Positions 1 through 7,911 of a stretch of 64,000 nucleotides of DNA are shown here, piece after piece. A program made the translations under genes and the position numbers. The DNA is taken from assembly GCA_046260445.1 (NCBI GenBank), contig JBHEPF010000178.1, forward strand, positions 17,703-81,702, in the 5' to 3' direction. This DNA is from F2B08 sp046260445. GTDB lineage: Bacteria > Actinomycetota > Actinomycetes > Actinomycetales > Dermatophilaceae. The notes beneath the pieces are model-generated. The model worked only from the letters and a program-made list of their open reading frames with translations. It had not been told where the DNA came from and searched no databases. Within the stretch, counting starts at the first letter, position 1. The number at the start of each line of letters is the position of its first letter.

Positions 1-1022
1 GCCTGGACGCCGTGCGTGCTCAGCTCCGGCCGTGCGGGGGGTATGCGGTCACCGGCCTCCGCGACAGCCGGCTCCTGGTCGAGCAGCAGGGCCACGCGGG
101 ACCGGGCACCCTCGGCACGCGCCTGGGCGCGCATCGCCTCGGCGAGCGGAGCCAGGCCGTCACCGAGTGCCACCGGGAGGACGACGAGCAGGGCCGCGAC
201 GGGGGCCGACGTCACGTCGTTCAGAGCGATCCACGCGGTCCCCGCCGTCGCGAGGCCGGTGGCCGCGAGAATGATCGCCGCCGCGAGCGAACGGCCGTGC
301 GCCTGTCGACGGACCGCCTCGCGCCACGTCTGGTGCGCGTCTGCGAGCCATGCTCGCGCGTCGTCCTGCGCGCCGATGGCCTGAATCTCGAGAGCGGACC
401 GGGCGACGAGATCCGAGACCTGCTGCACCTCGGCGCGGGCGGCGAGCAGGTCGCTCTGCGAAGCACCCTCGAGCAGGTACGCGACGATCGAGGCGGCGGC
501 GACCGCCAGCAGCAGCAGGACGATCACCGCTCCGGCGAGGGGGTCGAGGAGCGCTGCGAGCAACGCACCCAGGACCCCGGCGACGATCCCGGAGAGGACG
601 GGCACGGTGACCCGGACCTGGGCGTCGACGACATCGGTGATGTCGTCGACGACCCCGGCCAGCACGCTCGACCGCGAGCGTCGCCCGAGGCGGGCCGGGG
701 TGAGGGGGACGAGCGCGGCATACATCTGCGCCCGGCGACGGGCGAGATCGGCAAGGGCCTCGTCGTGGGAGAGCACCCGCTCCGCGTATCTCAGCACCGG
801 CCGAGCGATCCCGAAGGCGCGCACGCCGACGACGGCGACGAGGAGGGTGAGGATGATCGGACGCTCGCTCGCCCGCACGATGAGCCACCCGGAGGTCGCC
901 GTGAGGGCGATGCCGCTCGCGGTCGCCGCACCTCCGACGAGCCCGGCGAGCAGGATGCGAGACGAGGGGCGCATCGACACGACAGGGTGCGTCGACATGA
1001 CCGTCGACCTGACCGTGCTCAT
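1..1022 (-). CDS. cydC: CydC, ABC exporter half of the cytochrome bd assembly transporter (3' end outside window)
   Basis: CydDC is a heterodimeric inner-membrane ABC exporter of thiols needed to assemble cytochrome bd. Reading the minus strand from ATG at 1022 gives about 340 open codons running off position 1, beginning MSTVRSTVMSTHPVV. It contains hydrophobic segments typical of an ABC exporter transmembrane domain, such as ILLAGLVGGAATASGIAL near the start and a long Leu/Ala/Val-rich pair near residues 150-185. The nucleotide-binding domain must lie beyond the window. The start overlaps the cydD stop as ATGA, implying translational coupling. Identity rests on position after cydA-B-D and on the membrane domain. 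It could alternatively be named as the C-terminal half of a CydDC pair. Confidence 0.85.
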   Translation of the reverse strand, partial: MSTVRSTVMSTHPVVSMRPSSRILLAGLVGGAATASGIALTATSGWLIVRASERPIILTLLVAVVGVRAFGIARPVLRYAERVLSHDEALADLARRRAQMYAALVPLTPARLGRRSRSSVLAGVVDDITDVVDAQVRVTVPVLSGIVAGVLGALLAALLDPLAGAVIVLLLLAVAAASIVAYLLEGASQSDLLAARAEVQQVSDLVARSALEIQAIGAQDDARAWLADAHQTWREAVRRQAHGRSLAAAIILAATGLATAGTAWIALNDVTSAPVAALLVVLPVALGDGLAPLAEAMRAQARAEGARSRVALLLDQEPAVAEAGDRIPPARPELSTHGVQ

Positions 1023-2692
1023 CGGGCCACCTCCACAGCCTCGAGGTGGTGGTGCCGGCCGGCGAGCGCCAGCAGCTCGGGGCGGTGCGTCACGACGACC
1101 ACGGTGCGTCGGGTGGCAAGGAGGGCGACGACCTCGTGGATCGTCGCGCTCGACTCGGCGTCGAGGTGTGCGGTCGGCTCGTCGAGCAGGATGACCGGGG
1201 CGGTCGAGAGGAGGGCCCGCGCCAGGACGAGGCGAGCTCGCTGTCCCGCGGACAGACCGAAGCCGTCGTCGCCGAGCATCGTGTCGAGTGAATGGGGGAG
1301 CGCGGCGATCATGCCGTCGAGGCCGACCCGACGCAGCGCGTCCCAGAGGGCGTCATCTCCGGCACCCGACCCGAGGCGCAGGTTGGCGCGCACCGACGTC
1401 GCGGCGACGAACGGACGCTGCGAGACCAGGTGTGCTCGCCCGGCGGTGATCGAACCCCTGCTCGGGATGCGCAGCCCGGCGAGCAGCTCGAGCAGCGTCG
1501 ACTTGCCGACCCCGGAGGGTCCGGTGACGACGGTGAGACCCGGCTCGGCGTGGAAGCCCAGGTCCTCGATGACCGGCTCGCCGGCTCCGGGGTAGGTGTA
1601 CGAGACGTCGACCGCGGAGACATGGACGATCTCTCGCCCTTCCGCTCCGCTCGCTCCCTTGGTCGAGAGTGCACGACTTGCCGTGTGCGGTATGCCCGAG
1701 ACGGCAAGTCGTGCACTCTCGACTTCATCGTCAGGGGCAGGGGCAGGGGCAGGGGTTGCTGGGGCGAGGGCGGCGGTGATGGCCGCGATCGCCTCGGCCC
1801 CGTCGGCCGCAGCGTGGAACTCGGCACCGACCCGCCGCACCGGCCAGTACGCCTCAGGGGCGAGCAGGATCGCCAGGAGTGCCGGCCCGAGTGCCATGTG
1901 GCCTTCGGCGAGCCGGATGCCCGACCAGACGGCGACGATCGCGACGCTGATCGATGCGAGCAGCTCCAGGGCGGCCGAGCTCATGAAGGCCAGCCGGAGG
2001 GTGCGCATCGTCGCCCGCCGGTGCCCGTCGCTCACGGTGGCGATCGTCTTGACCTGTCGCTCGCCCCGGCCATAGGCGACGAGGGTCGGCAAGCCGCGCA
2101 TGACGTCCACGAAATGCCCGGACAGAGCGGTGAGCGCCTTCCAGCGCTTGTCGGTGTCGTCCGCCGTCGTCTTGCCGATGAGTGCGGCGAAGAGTGGGAG
2201 AAGGGGGACGGTGAGGACGACGATGAGCGCCGATGACCAGTCGACGACCAGGAGCGCGATGATCGCGAGCGGGGGCACGATGGCCGCGTGGATGAGGCTG
2301 GGGAGGAAGCGGGCCGCATACGGCTCGACGGCCGAGCATCCCTGAGCCGCGAGGGTGCTTGAAGTCGCCGGGTCGGGGTGGCTGTCGACGGGGGTCGCGA
2401 GCCAGTGGTCGACGAGCCGCTCGCGCAGGGCCGAGGCCACCCGCACACCGGCCCAGGCCTGGATGGTCTCGGCCGCATACGACAGGACGGCCCGCACCGC
2501 GAAGAGGGCGACGAGGAGAACGCTCGCACGGGTGAGGTCCCGGCTGGTCACGACGGCGACGACGACGTCGGTGAGGACGAAGGCGACGGCGATGGTCGCG
2601 ATGCCCTGCAGGACGCCGACGACCCCCAGTGCCGCGACCGGTCCCCTGGTGGCGGGGACGAGTCGGAGCAACCGGGGGTCGAACGGCTTCAT
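1019..2692 (-). CDS. cydD: CydD, ABC exporter half of the cytochrome bd assembly transporter
   Basis: Partner of CydC in exporting glutathione/cysteine-like thiols for cytochrome bd assembly at the cytoplasmic membrane. The 557-aa protein has a six-helix exporter domain at about residues 15-300 and a nucleotide-binding domain at about 355-557. Walker A is GPSGVGKST near residue 391, the signature is LSAGQ near 475 and Walker B is VILLDEPTAHLD. ATG at 2692 lies 34 bp after the cydB stop. The linker between the two domains is unusual: residues about 324-344 are encoded by a perfect inverted repeat and followed by a short variable stretch, as if a palindromic element had entered the gene in frame. 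The rest of the fold looks intact, so the protein is probably functional. Confidence 0.93.
   Translation of the reverse strand: MKPFDPRLLRLVPATRGPVAALGVVGVLQGIATIAVAFVLTDVVVAVVTSRDLTRASVLLVALFAVRAVLSYAAETIQAWAGVRVASALRERLVDHWLATPVDSHPDPATSSTLAAQGCSAVEPYAARFLPSLIHAAIVPPLAIIALLVVDWSSALIVVLTVPLLPLFAALIGKTTADDTDKRWKALTALSGHFVDVMRGLPTLVAYGRGERQVKTIATVSDGHRRATMRTLRLAFMSSAALELLASISVAIVAVWSGIRLAEGHMALGPALLAILLAPEAYWPVRRVGAEFHAAADGAEAIAAITAALAPATPAPAPAPDDEVESARLAVSGIPHTASRALSTKGASGAEGREIVHVSAVDVSYTYPGAGEPVIEDLGFHAEPGLTVVTGPSGVGKSTLLELLAGLRIPSRGSITAGRAHLVSQRPFVAATSVRANLRLGSGAGDDALWDALRRVGLDGMIAALPHSLDTMLGDDGFGLSAGQRARLVLARALLSTAPVILLDEPTAHLDAESSATIHEVVALLATRRTVVVVTHRPELLALAGRHHHLEAVEVAR
1662..1723. repeat. 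Perfect 23-bp inverted repeat inside cydD
   Basis: Arms at 1662-1684 and 1701-1723 are exact reverse complements, separated by 16 bases that include a GTATGC motif. The arms begin GTCGAGAGTGCACGACTT and end mirrored. The element lies wholly within the interdomain linker of CydD and keeps the reading frame. Nothing in the ABC-transporter family calls for it, so it resembles a REP/MITE-like palindromic insertion that was tolerated because the linker is flexible. Confidence 0.85.
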
Positions 2693-2726
2693 GAAGTCAG
2701 CTGGCGGTCGTGGTGCAGAGGGGTGG

Positions 2727-3800
2727 TCAGCGGACCTTGACGGGGTCGGGGATCTGCTGCGTCGAGATCCGCCGACGGAACACCCAGTACGTCCACGCGG
2801 TGTAGCCGAGGACGATCGGCGTGAACACGACGGCCGCGCCGGTCATGATCTTGAGGGTGAGCGGCGAGCTCGAGGCGTTCTCGATCGTCAGCGACCAGTC
2901 GGGGTTCGTCGTGCTGGGCATGACGTCGGGGAACAGGATGAGGAAGTAGGTCGTGACGGCCATCGCGATGGTGATCATCGTTCCCGTGAACGCCTTGCCC
3001 TCGGAGCCCTTGAGGTTGAACCAGAGGCCGGCCAGGAGCGCGACCGCTGCGATCACGGTCGTGACCCACGAGAACACGGTGCCCTGGGTCAGGCCGAGCC
3101 AGAGCAGGAGGGCGACGGCGAGGACCGCGCTGACCACACCGGTCTTCGTCCCGATCTCGCGGGCCTCGTCGCGAATGCTGCCGGACGTCTTGAGCGCGGT
3201 GAAGAAGGCGCCGTGGGTGACGGACAGGCCGACGATGACGAGGCCGCCGAGCAGCGCCATCGGGTTGAGCAGGGTGAGCAGGTTGCCGGTGAACTCGGAG
3301 GCACCGGGAGGAGCGCCCTCGGGCAGCTCGAGCGGAAGGCCGCGCACGATGTTCGTCAGTGCGACACCGACGAGGAGGGGGGCCAGGAACGATCCGCCGA
3401 TGATCGCCCAGTCCCAGTTGCGCCGCCACGTGGCGTCGTCGCGCTTGTGCCGGTACTCGAAGCCCATGTTGCGGACGATGAGGGCGACGAGCACAAGGAG
3501 GAGCGGCAGGTAGAACGCGCTGAACATCGTGGCGTACCAGTGCGGGAAGGCCGCGAACGTCGCGCCTCCGGCAGTGAGCAGCCACACCTCGTTGCCGTCC
3601 CAGTGCGGGCCGATCGTCGTGCGCAGCACCCGGCGGCGCTTCTCGGCCTCGTCGGGCGTGACCTCCGGCGAGCCGTGCAGACCGCCCTCCTTGCCGAGGA
3701 CGGGGACGAGCATGCCGACGCCGAAGTCGAAGCCCTCGAGCGTGAGGAAGCCCACCCAGAGCACACCGATGAGGATGAACCAGAAGAGTGCGAGATCCAT
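2727..3800 (-). CDS. cydB: Cytochrome bd ubiquinol/menaquinol oxidase subunit II
   Basis: Subunit II of the bd-type terminal oxidase, an integral membrane protein that supports the haem-bearing CydA. The 357-aa product begins MDLALFWFILIGVLWVGF and has about eight or nine hydrophobic helices. It carries the family-typical GFDFGVGML stretch near residue 23 and GPHWDGNEVWL near 64. Length matches usual CydB. The gene follows cydA by 43 bp and precedes cydD by 34 bp on the same strand, so cydA-B-D-C is one operon. Such operons serve growth at low oxygen or under respiratory inhibition. Confidence 0.97.
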   Translation of the reverse strand: MDLALFWFILIGVLWVGFLTLEGFDFGVGMLVPVLGKEGGLHGSPEVTPDEAEKRRRVLRTTIGPHWDGNEVWLLTAGGATFAAFPHWYATMFSAFYLPLLLVLVALIVRNMGFEYRHKRDDATWRRNWDWAIIGGSFLAPLLVGVALTNIVRGLPLELPEGAPPGASEFTGNLLTLLNPMALLGGLVIVGLSVTHGAFFTALKTSGSIRDEAREIGTKTGVVSAVLAVALLLWLGLTQGTVFSWVTTVIAAVALLAGLWFNLKGSEGKAFTGTMITIAMAVTTYFLILFPDVMPSTTNPDWSLTIENASSSPLTLKIMTGAAVVFTPIVLGYTAWTYWVFRRRISTQQIPDPVKVR

Positions 3801-3843
3801 CGTGATTCCTTGTCTCTATGCAGAGTCTTGCCGACGCACTGAC

Positions 3844-5271
3844 TCAGTACGCGAAGGCGAGCTTGTCGTCGTCGGACACGGACGCCTGGTGGTCCTCGTA
3901 GGGCTCGGCGCCCTTGCGGATGTAGGTGAGGAAGAGCTTGATCTCGACGACCGCGAGCACCGCATACACGAGCGTGTAGACGATCATCGAGATCCAGACC
4001 TCGCCCACGGACACGGAGGGGGAGACCCCCGACTGGACGGTCATCAGGCCGTTGACGATCCAGGGCTGGCGGCCGACCTCGGTGAAGATCCAGCCCCAGC
4101 TGTTGGCGAACACCGGTGCCAGCGGGGCGAGCACGGCGACCCACAGCCACTTGCGGTCCGAGACGAACCGGCCCTTGCGGGTGGCCCAGAGGACCGCAGC
4201 CGCAGCCGCCATCGTCGCGAAGCCCAATCCCATCATGAAGCGGAACGACCAGTACGTCAGCGGGATGATGGGGGTGTAGGTGGCGTCGTAGACGATCGAG
4301 CTCGGGTCGCCGCCGTACTCCTCGATGTAGATCTGGCGGAGCTCGTTGATGCCCTGTATCTCGGCGTCGACGTCGCCCTTGCCGAGCCAGGAGAGCAGGC
4401 CGGGGATGGCGATGATGTCGGTCGCCTCCGAGCCGTCGAGCCGGCCGACGGAGAGCGCCGAGAACGGGGCGTTGGTCTGGGTCTCGTAGAGGGCCTCGGC
4501 CGCAGCCATCTTCATGGGCTGTACCTCGGTCATGATCTTGCCCTGGATGTCGCCGGTGGCGACGACGCCGATCGAGGCGGCGAGGGTGACGACCGCACCG
4601 AGACGCGCGGACTTGCGCCACATGCTCTGGTCATCGGGCGGGTCGCTCTTGAGCATGCGGTAGAGCGCCACGCCCATGACGAGGGCGCCACCGACCATGT
4701 AGGCCGAGAAGATGACGTGCGGGAAGGTGACGAGCTGGACCTTGTTCGTCAGCACCGCGATGAAGTCGGCCATCTCGGCGCGACCGGTCTCCTCGTTGAA
4801 GCGGTAGCCCACCGGGTTCTGCATGAAGGAGTTCGCCGCGAGGATGAAGTAGGCCGAGAGCACGGTGCCGACGTGCACGATCCACATCGTCGCCGCGTGC
4901 AGCTTCTCCGGGATCCGGCCCCAGCCGAAGATCCACAGCCCGAGGAAGGTCGACTCGAGGAAGAACGCCAGAAGCGCCTCGAACGCGAGCGGCGCTCCGA
5001 AGATGTCACCGACGAACCGGCTGTAGTCGGACCAGTTCATCCCGAACTGGAACTCCTGGACGATGCCGGTGACGAGCCCGAGGGCGAAGTTGATGATGAA
5101 GAGCTTCCCGAAGAACTTCGCCAGCCGCATGTCGTCCGGGTTCTTCCGGGTCACGTAACGCGTGTGGTAGTACGCGACGATCGCCGAGAGCCCGATCGTG
5201 ATCGGGACGAAGAGGAAGTGATAGACCGTGGTGATCGCGAACTGCCATCGGGCCAGATCGACATTGCTCAT
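3844..5271 (-). CDS. cydA: Cytochrome bd quinol oxidase subunit I
   Basis: Catalytic subunit that oxidises quinol and reduces oxygen to water using haems b558, b595 and d. The 475-aa protein starts MSNVDLARWQFAITTVYHF. The His near residue 18 (TTVYHF), the His in FPHVIFSAY near residue 185 and the Met in FRFMMGLG are the expected haem ligands. The GRQPW signature is present and the quinol-loop is of the short type common in actinobacteria. ATG at 5271 follows a GAGGAG ribosome-binding site about 10 nt upstream. It is the first gene of the cydABDC operon; candidate regulator sites lie upstream at 5303-5386. Confidence 0.98.
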   Translation of the reverse strand: MSNVDLARWQFAITTVYHFLFVPITIGLSAIVAYYHTRYVTRKNPDDMRLAKFFGKLFIINFALGLVTGIVQEFQFGMNWSDYSRFVGDIFGAPLAFEALLAFFLESTFLGLWIFGWGRIPEKLHAATMWIVHVGTVLSAYFILAANSFMQNPVGYRFNEETGRAEMADFIAVLTNKVQLVTFPHVIFSAYMVGGALVMGVALYRMLKSDPPDDQSMWRKSARLGAVVTLAASIGVVATGDIQGKIMTEVQPMKMAAAEALYETQTNAPFSALSVGRLDGSEATDIIAIPGLLSWLGKGDVDAEIQGINELRQIYIEEYGGDPSSIVYDATYTPIIPLTYWSFRFMMGLGFATMAAAAAVLWATRKGRFVSDRKWLWVAVLAPLAPVFANSWGWIFTEVGRQPWIVNGLMTVQSGVSPSVSVGEVWISMIVYTLVYAVLAVVEIKLFLTYIRKGAEPYEDHQASVSDDDKLAFAY

Positions 5272-5302
5272 GCGCGGGGCTCCTCGGGGCGCAGACCTGC
5301 CT

Positions 5303-5386
5303 ACTACGTGACGTAGTGAACGCTACGCCTGACTCGCACCTCGGATTGTGGCGGGGCCCCCTTTTCGGGCTGTCACTTTCGTCACA
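5303..5386 (-). promoter_or_regulatory. Probable cydABDC promoter with a palindromic operator and a CRP-like site
   Basis: The 173-bp gap upstream of cydA holds three signals. A perfect 15-bp palindrome, ACTACGTGACGTAGT, is at 5303-5317. On the minus strand a TAGCGT box (5320-5325) could be the -10, which would put the palindrome across the transcription start. At 5371-5386 TGTCACTTTCGTCACA differs from the CRP consensus TGTGA-N6-TCACA at one position. CRP control of cyd operons is known in mycobacteria; applying it here is inference. Confidence 0.5.
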
Positions 5387-5444
5387 CCCCAGGGGGTATG
5401 CGGTGGCCTGGATGGTCGAACCGTCCTCGTTGGTTCGGAAGCGG

Positions 5445-6797
5445 TCAGCGGGTCGGCTTGGGCGGCTCGGGACGGTGCCGGAGCGTCTCGGTGGAGGTCG
5501 TCGCGAGCGTGCGCATCCGCTCGACGTCGAACTCCGGGGCACCCGAGCCCTCGAACGCGTCGAGCATGAGGTCGATGTGCATCCAGGCACGCTGGGCCAG
5601 GTCGGGAGAACCCGTCTCGGCGATGCGCTTTGCCAGCTGGATGGCGGGACGGATGACACGCATCTCCTGGGAACCGTGGGCCCGCAGGTCGTCGAAGACG
5701 AGATCGACCAGCTCGACCGGGCGCGGGCGGCGCAGGACGAGCCGCAGCGTCCCCTCGCCGTCCGCGATCCCGTCGGGCGGCTCGACACCGCGGGCGATGG
5801 CGGCGATACCGGAACCGAGCTCCTCGATCGCGTTCTGTGCGGTGAACGGGTCGTTCGTCCCGGGTGACAGCGCCCGCACCGCCATCTCGACAAGCTGCTG
5901 GATCGCGAACCGGATGTCCTGGTGCGGGGTCCGGGCGTCATCGACGGTGACCTTGCGGCGGATGGCCGCGCAGAGGTCGTCCTCGACGGGCTCTCCCTGC
6001 CGGCTGACGACGCGGGCGATCGACTCGGTGGTGATCACGTGGTCACCGACCTGGGGGACGACCTCGATGATGAGGTCGTGCTCGGCCGCGAGGGATACGA
6101 GCGCGCTGGCGTCGATACCGGTGAGATAGCCAGGCGTCCCCATGAGGACCTCTGTGACCCCCGGGACGTCGGGGTCGAGCTGAGTGGCGGGGACCGCGCG
6201 GCCGTTCTCGTGCTTCGACTCCTCGGGGTACTCCCGGGCGGCGACCCGGCGCAGGTCGTTGCGCACCCTTTCTACGAGCGTCGTGATCTGGATGGAGTCG
6301 GCGATGTGGTGGATGAAGTAGACGAGGCACCCGACGTTGATCAGCGCCAGGACGATAGCGAAGTAGACGGAGACGTAGGGGACGAACGCCTCGCGGCCCG
6401 CCTCGCTGTTCTGCGAGGTCACCGACCGCAGCACGAGCACGCAGTAGGCGAAGGTCGAGACGAAGACGCTGAGGACGAGCTGGTTGCCTCGGTCGGCCAT
6501 GAAGTTGCGGACCAGCCGTGGCCCATAGGAGGTGCTCGCCGTCGCGATGACGGAGATCGTGATCGAGAAGGCCGTGGCGGCGACGCCGAGCACCGAGCCA
6601 CCGATGACGGTGAGCAGCCCGCGGCTGCCGTCCACCCCGAGCGCGAGCCCGGAGGTGCTCGCCCAGGAGAGGTCGAGCTGGCGGTCGACGAAGACCGTGA
6701 GCTGGGAGAGCAGGACTGCGATGAGGACGAAGACCGCCGGCAGGAACCAGAACGACTCCTGGGCCGCGAGCCAGCGCTCCCTCAGCTGCGTGGTCAT
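5445..6797 (-). CDS. DUF2254 membrane protein
   Basis: The product has 450 aa and an uncharacterised function. It has N-terminal hydrophobic segments at about residues 15-40, 60-85, 105-130 and 140-165, followed by a soluble C-terminal half. The motifs RALSPGTNDPFTA and GYLTGID are typical of the DUF2254 family as I know it. Start ATG at 6797 was chosen because it overlaps the galE stop as ATGA; a further upstream start would run antisense-like through galE. It sits between galE and the cyd operon on the same strand and may be co-transcribed with galE. I know no assigned reaction for the family. Confidence 0.85.
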   Translation of the reverse strand: MTTQLRERWLAAQESFWFLPAVFVLIAVLLSQLTVFVDRQLDLSWASTSGLALGVDGSRGLLTVIGGSVLGVAATAFSITISVIATASTSYGPRLVRNFMADRGNQLVLSVFVSTFAYCVLVLRSVTSQNSEAGREAFVPYVSVYFAIVLALINVGCLVYFIHHIADSIQITTLVERVRNDLRRVAAREYPEESKHENGRAVPATQLDPDVPGVTEVLMGTPGYLTGIDASALVSLAAEHDLIIEVVPQVGDHVITTESIARVVSRQGEPVEDDLCAAIRRKVTVDDARTPHQDIRFAIQQLVEMAVRALSPGTNDPFTAQNAIEELGSGIAAIARGVEPPDGIADGEGTLRLVLRRPRPVELVDLVFDDLRAHGSQEMRVIRPAIQLAKRIAETGSPDLAQRAWMHIDLMLDAFEGSGAPEFDVERMRTLATTSTETLRHRPEPPKPTR

Positions 6798-7810
6798 TCC
6801 GGATACCCGGTCGGGTTCTGTGACTGCCACCGCCATGCGTCGGCGCACATGGCGTCGACCGTCTTCTCGGCCCACCACCCCAGCTCGGTGTGTGCCCGGG
6901 CGGGATCCGCATACGACTCGGCGATGTCTCCGGCGCGACGCTCGAGGATCTCGTAGGGCAGCTCCCGGCCGCAGGCGTGTTCGAAGGCGTGCAGCAGCTC
7001 GAGGACGGACGTGCCGTGTCCGGTGCCGAGGTTCCACACCGACACCGGCTCGTCGGTGGCCCGGAGCCGGTGCAGCGCGGCGATGTGCCCGGCGGCGAGG
7101 TCCTCGACGTGGATGTAGTCGCGCACTCCGGTCCCGTCCGGGGTGGGGTAGTCGGCACCGAAGACCCCAAGGCGTTCTCGCCGCCCGACGGCCACCTGCG
7201 CGATGTAGGGCATGAGGTTGTTCGGGATGTCCGACGGATCCTCACCCATCGTCCCCGAGGGGTGGGCGCCGACGGGGTTGAAGTAGCGCAGCAGGGCGAT
7301 CCGGAGCGAGGGGTGCGCGGCGGCGACGTCACGGAAGATCTGCTCCTGCATCACCTTGGTCCAGCCGTAGGGGTTGGTCGCCGACGTCGGCAGGTCCTCG
7401 TGCATCGGCACCGGCGGGTTGGCTCCGTAGACGGTGGCGGAGGAGGAGAAGACCAGGGTGTCCACGCCGTGCCGCTCCATGGCCCGCAGCAGGGAGAATG
7501 TCGTGCCGAGGTTGTTCTCGTAGTACTCGAGGGGCTTGGCCACGCTCTCGCCGACGGCCTTGAACCCGGCGAAGTGGATGACCGCGTCGATGTCCTCGAC
7601 CTCGAAGAGGTGCGCGGTCTTGTCGCGGTCGGTGAGGTCGAAGGCGTGCAGGGTGAGCGGCTGCCCGGTGAGTGCCTCGATCCGTCCGACCACCGAGGGC
7701 TTGGAGTTGGCGAAGGAGTCGACGACGACGACGTCGTGGCCGGCAGCGACGAGCTGGACGACGGTGTGGGACCCGATGAACCCGGCACCGCCGGAGACGA
7801 GGACGCGCAT
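6794..7810 (-). CDS. galE: UDP-glucose 4-epimerase
   Basis: Interconverts UDP-glucose and UDP-galactose for cell-envelope sugars and the Leloir pathway. The 338-aa short-chain dehydrogenase-type protein opens with the NAD-binding motif GGAGFIGSH at residues 7-15. It has the SSSATVYG catalytic-serine region near 122-129 and the YGWTK (YxxxK) motif at 148-152. The RYFNPVGAHPSG segment is classic GalE. ATG at 7810 lies six bases after a TACGGT box (7817-7822 on the minus strand), so the mRNA is probably leaderless. It is divergent from the PaaN-like gene and overlaps the DUF2254 gene by 4 bp. Confidence 0.96.
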   Translation of the reverse strand: MRVLVSGGAGFIGSHTVVQLVAAGHDVVVVDSFANSKPSVVGRIEALTGQPLTLHAFDLTDRDKTAHLFEVEDIDAVIHFAGFKAVGESVAKPLEYYENNLGTTFSLLRAMERHGVDTLVFSSSATVYGANPPVPMHEDLPTSATNPYGWTKVMQEQIFRDVAAAHPSLRIALLRYFNPVGAHPSGTMGEDPSDIPNNLMPYIAQVAVGRRERLGVFGADYPTPDGTGVRDYIHVEDLAAGHIAALHRLRATDEPVSVWNLGTGHGTSVLELLHAFEHACGRELPYEILERRAGDIAESYADPARAHTELGWWAEKTVDAMCADAWRWQSQNPTGYPE

Positions 7811-7911
7811 GCGACCACCGTATGCGCTGCCGGGCCCCCGGGCCCGTGCACCGCTCCGGGGAAGCAGCCGCACCGCCCTTGGATGCAGTGAGGTCTCGTT
7901 ACAGTGCCGGT
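7811..7911. promoter_or_regulatory. Divergent promoter region galE / paaN-like
   Basis: This 101-bp region has back-to-back leaderless-type starts. On the minus strand TACGGT lies 6 nt before the galE ATG. On the plus strand TACAGT (7900-7905) lies 6 nt before the ATG at 7912, with TTGGAT as a possible -35 about 15 nt further upstream. A GC-only hairpin (GGGCCCCCGGGCCC) sits between them. The boxes are seen; use as promoters is inferred. Confidence 0.5.
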
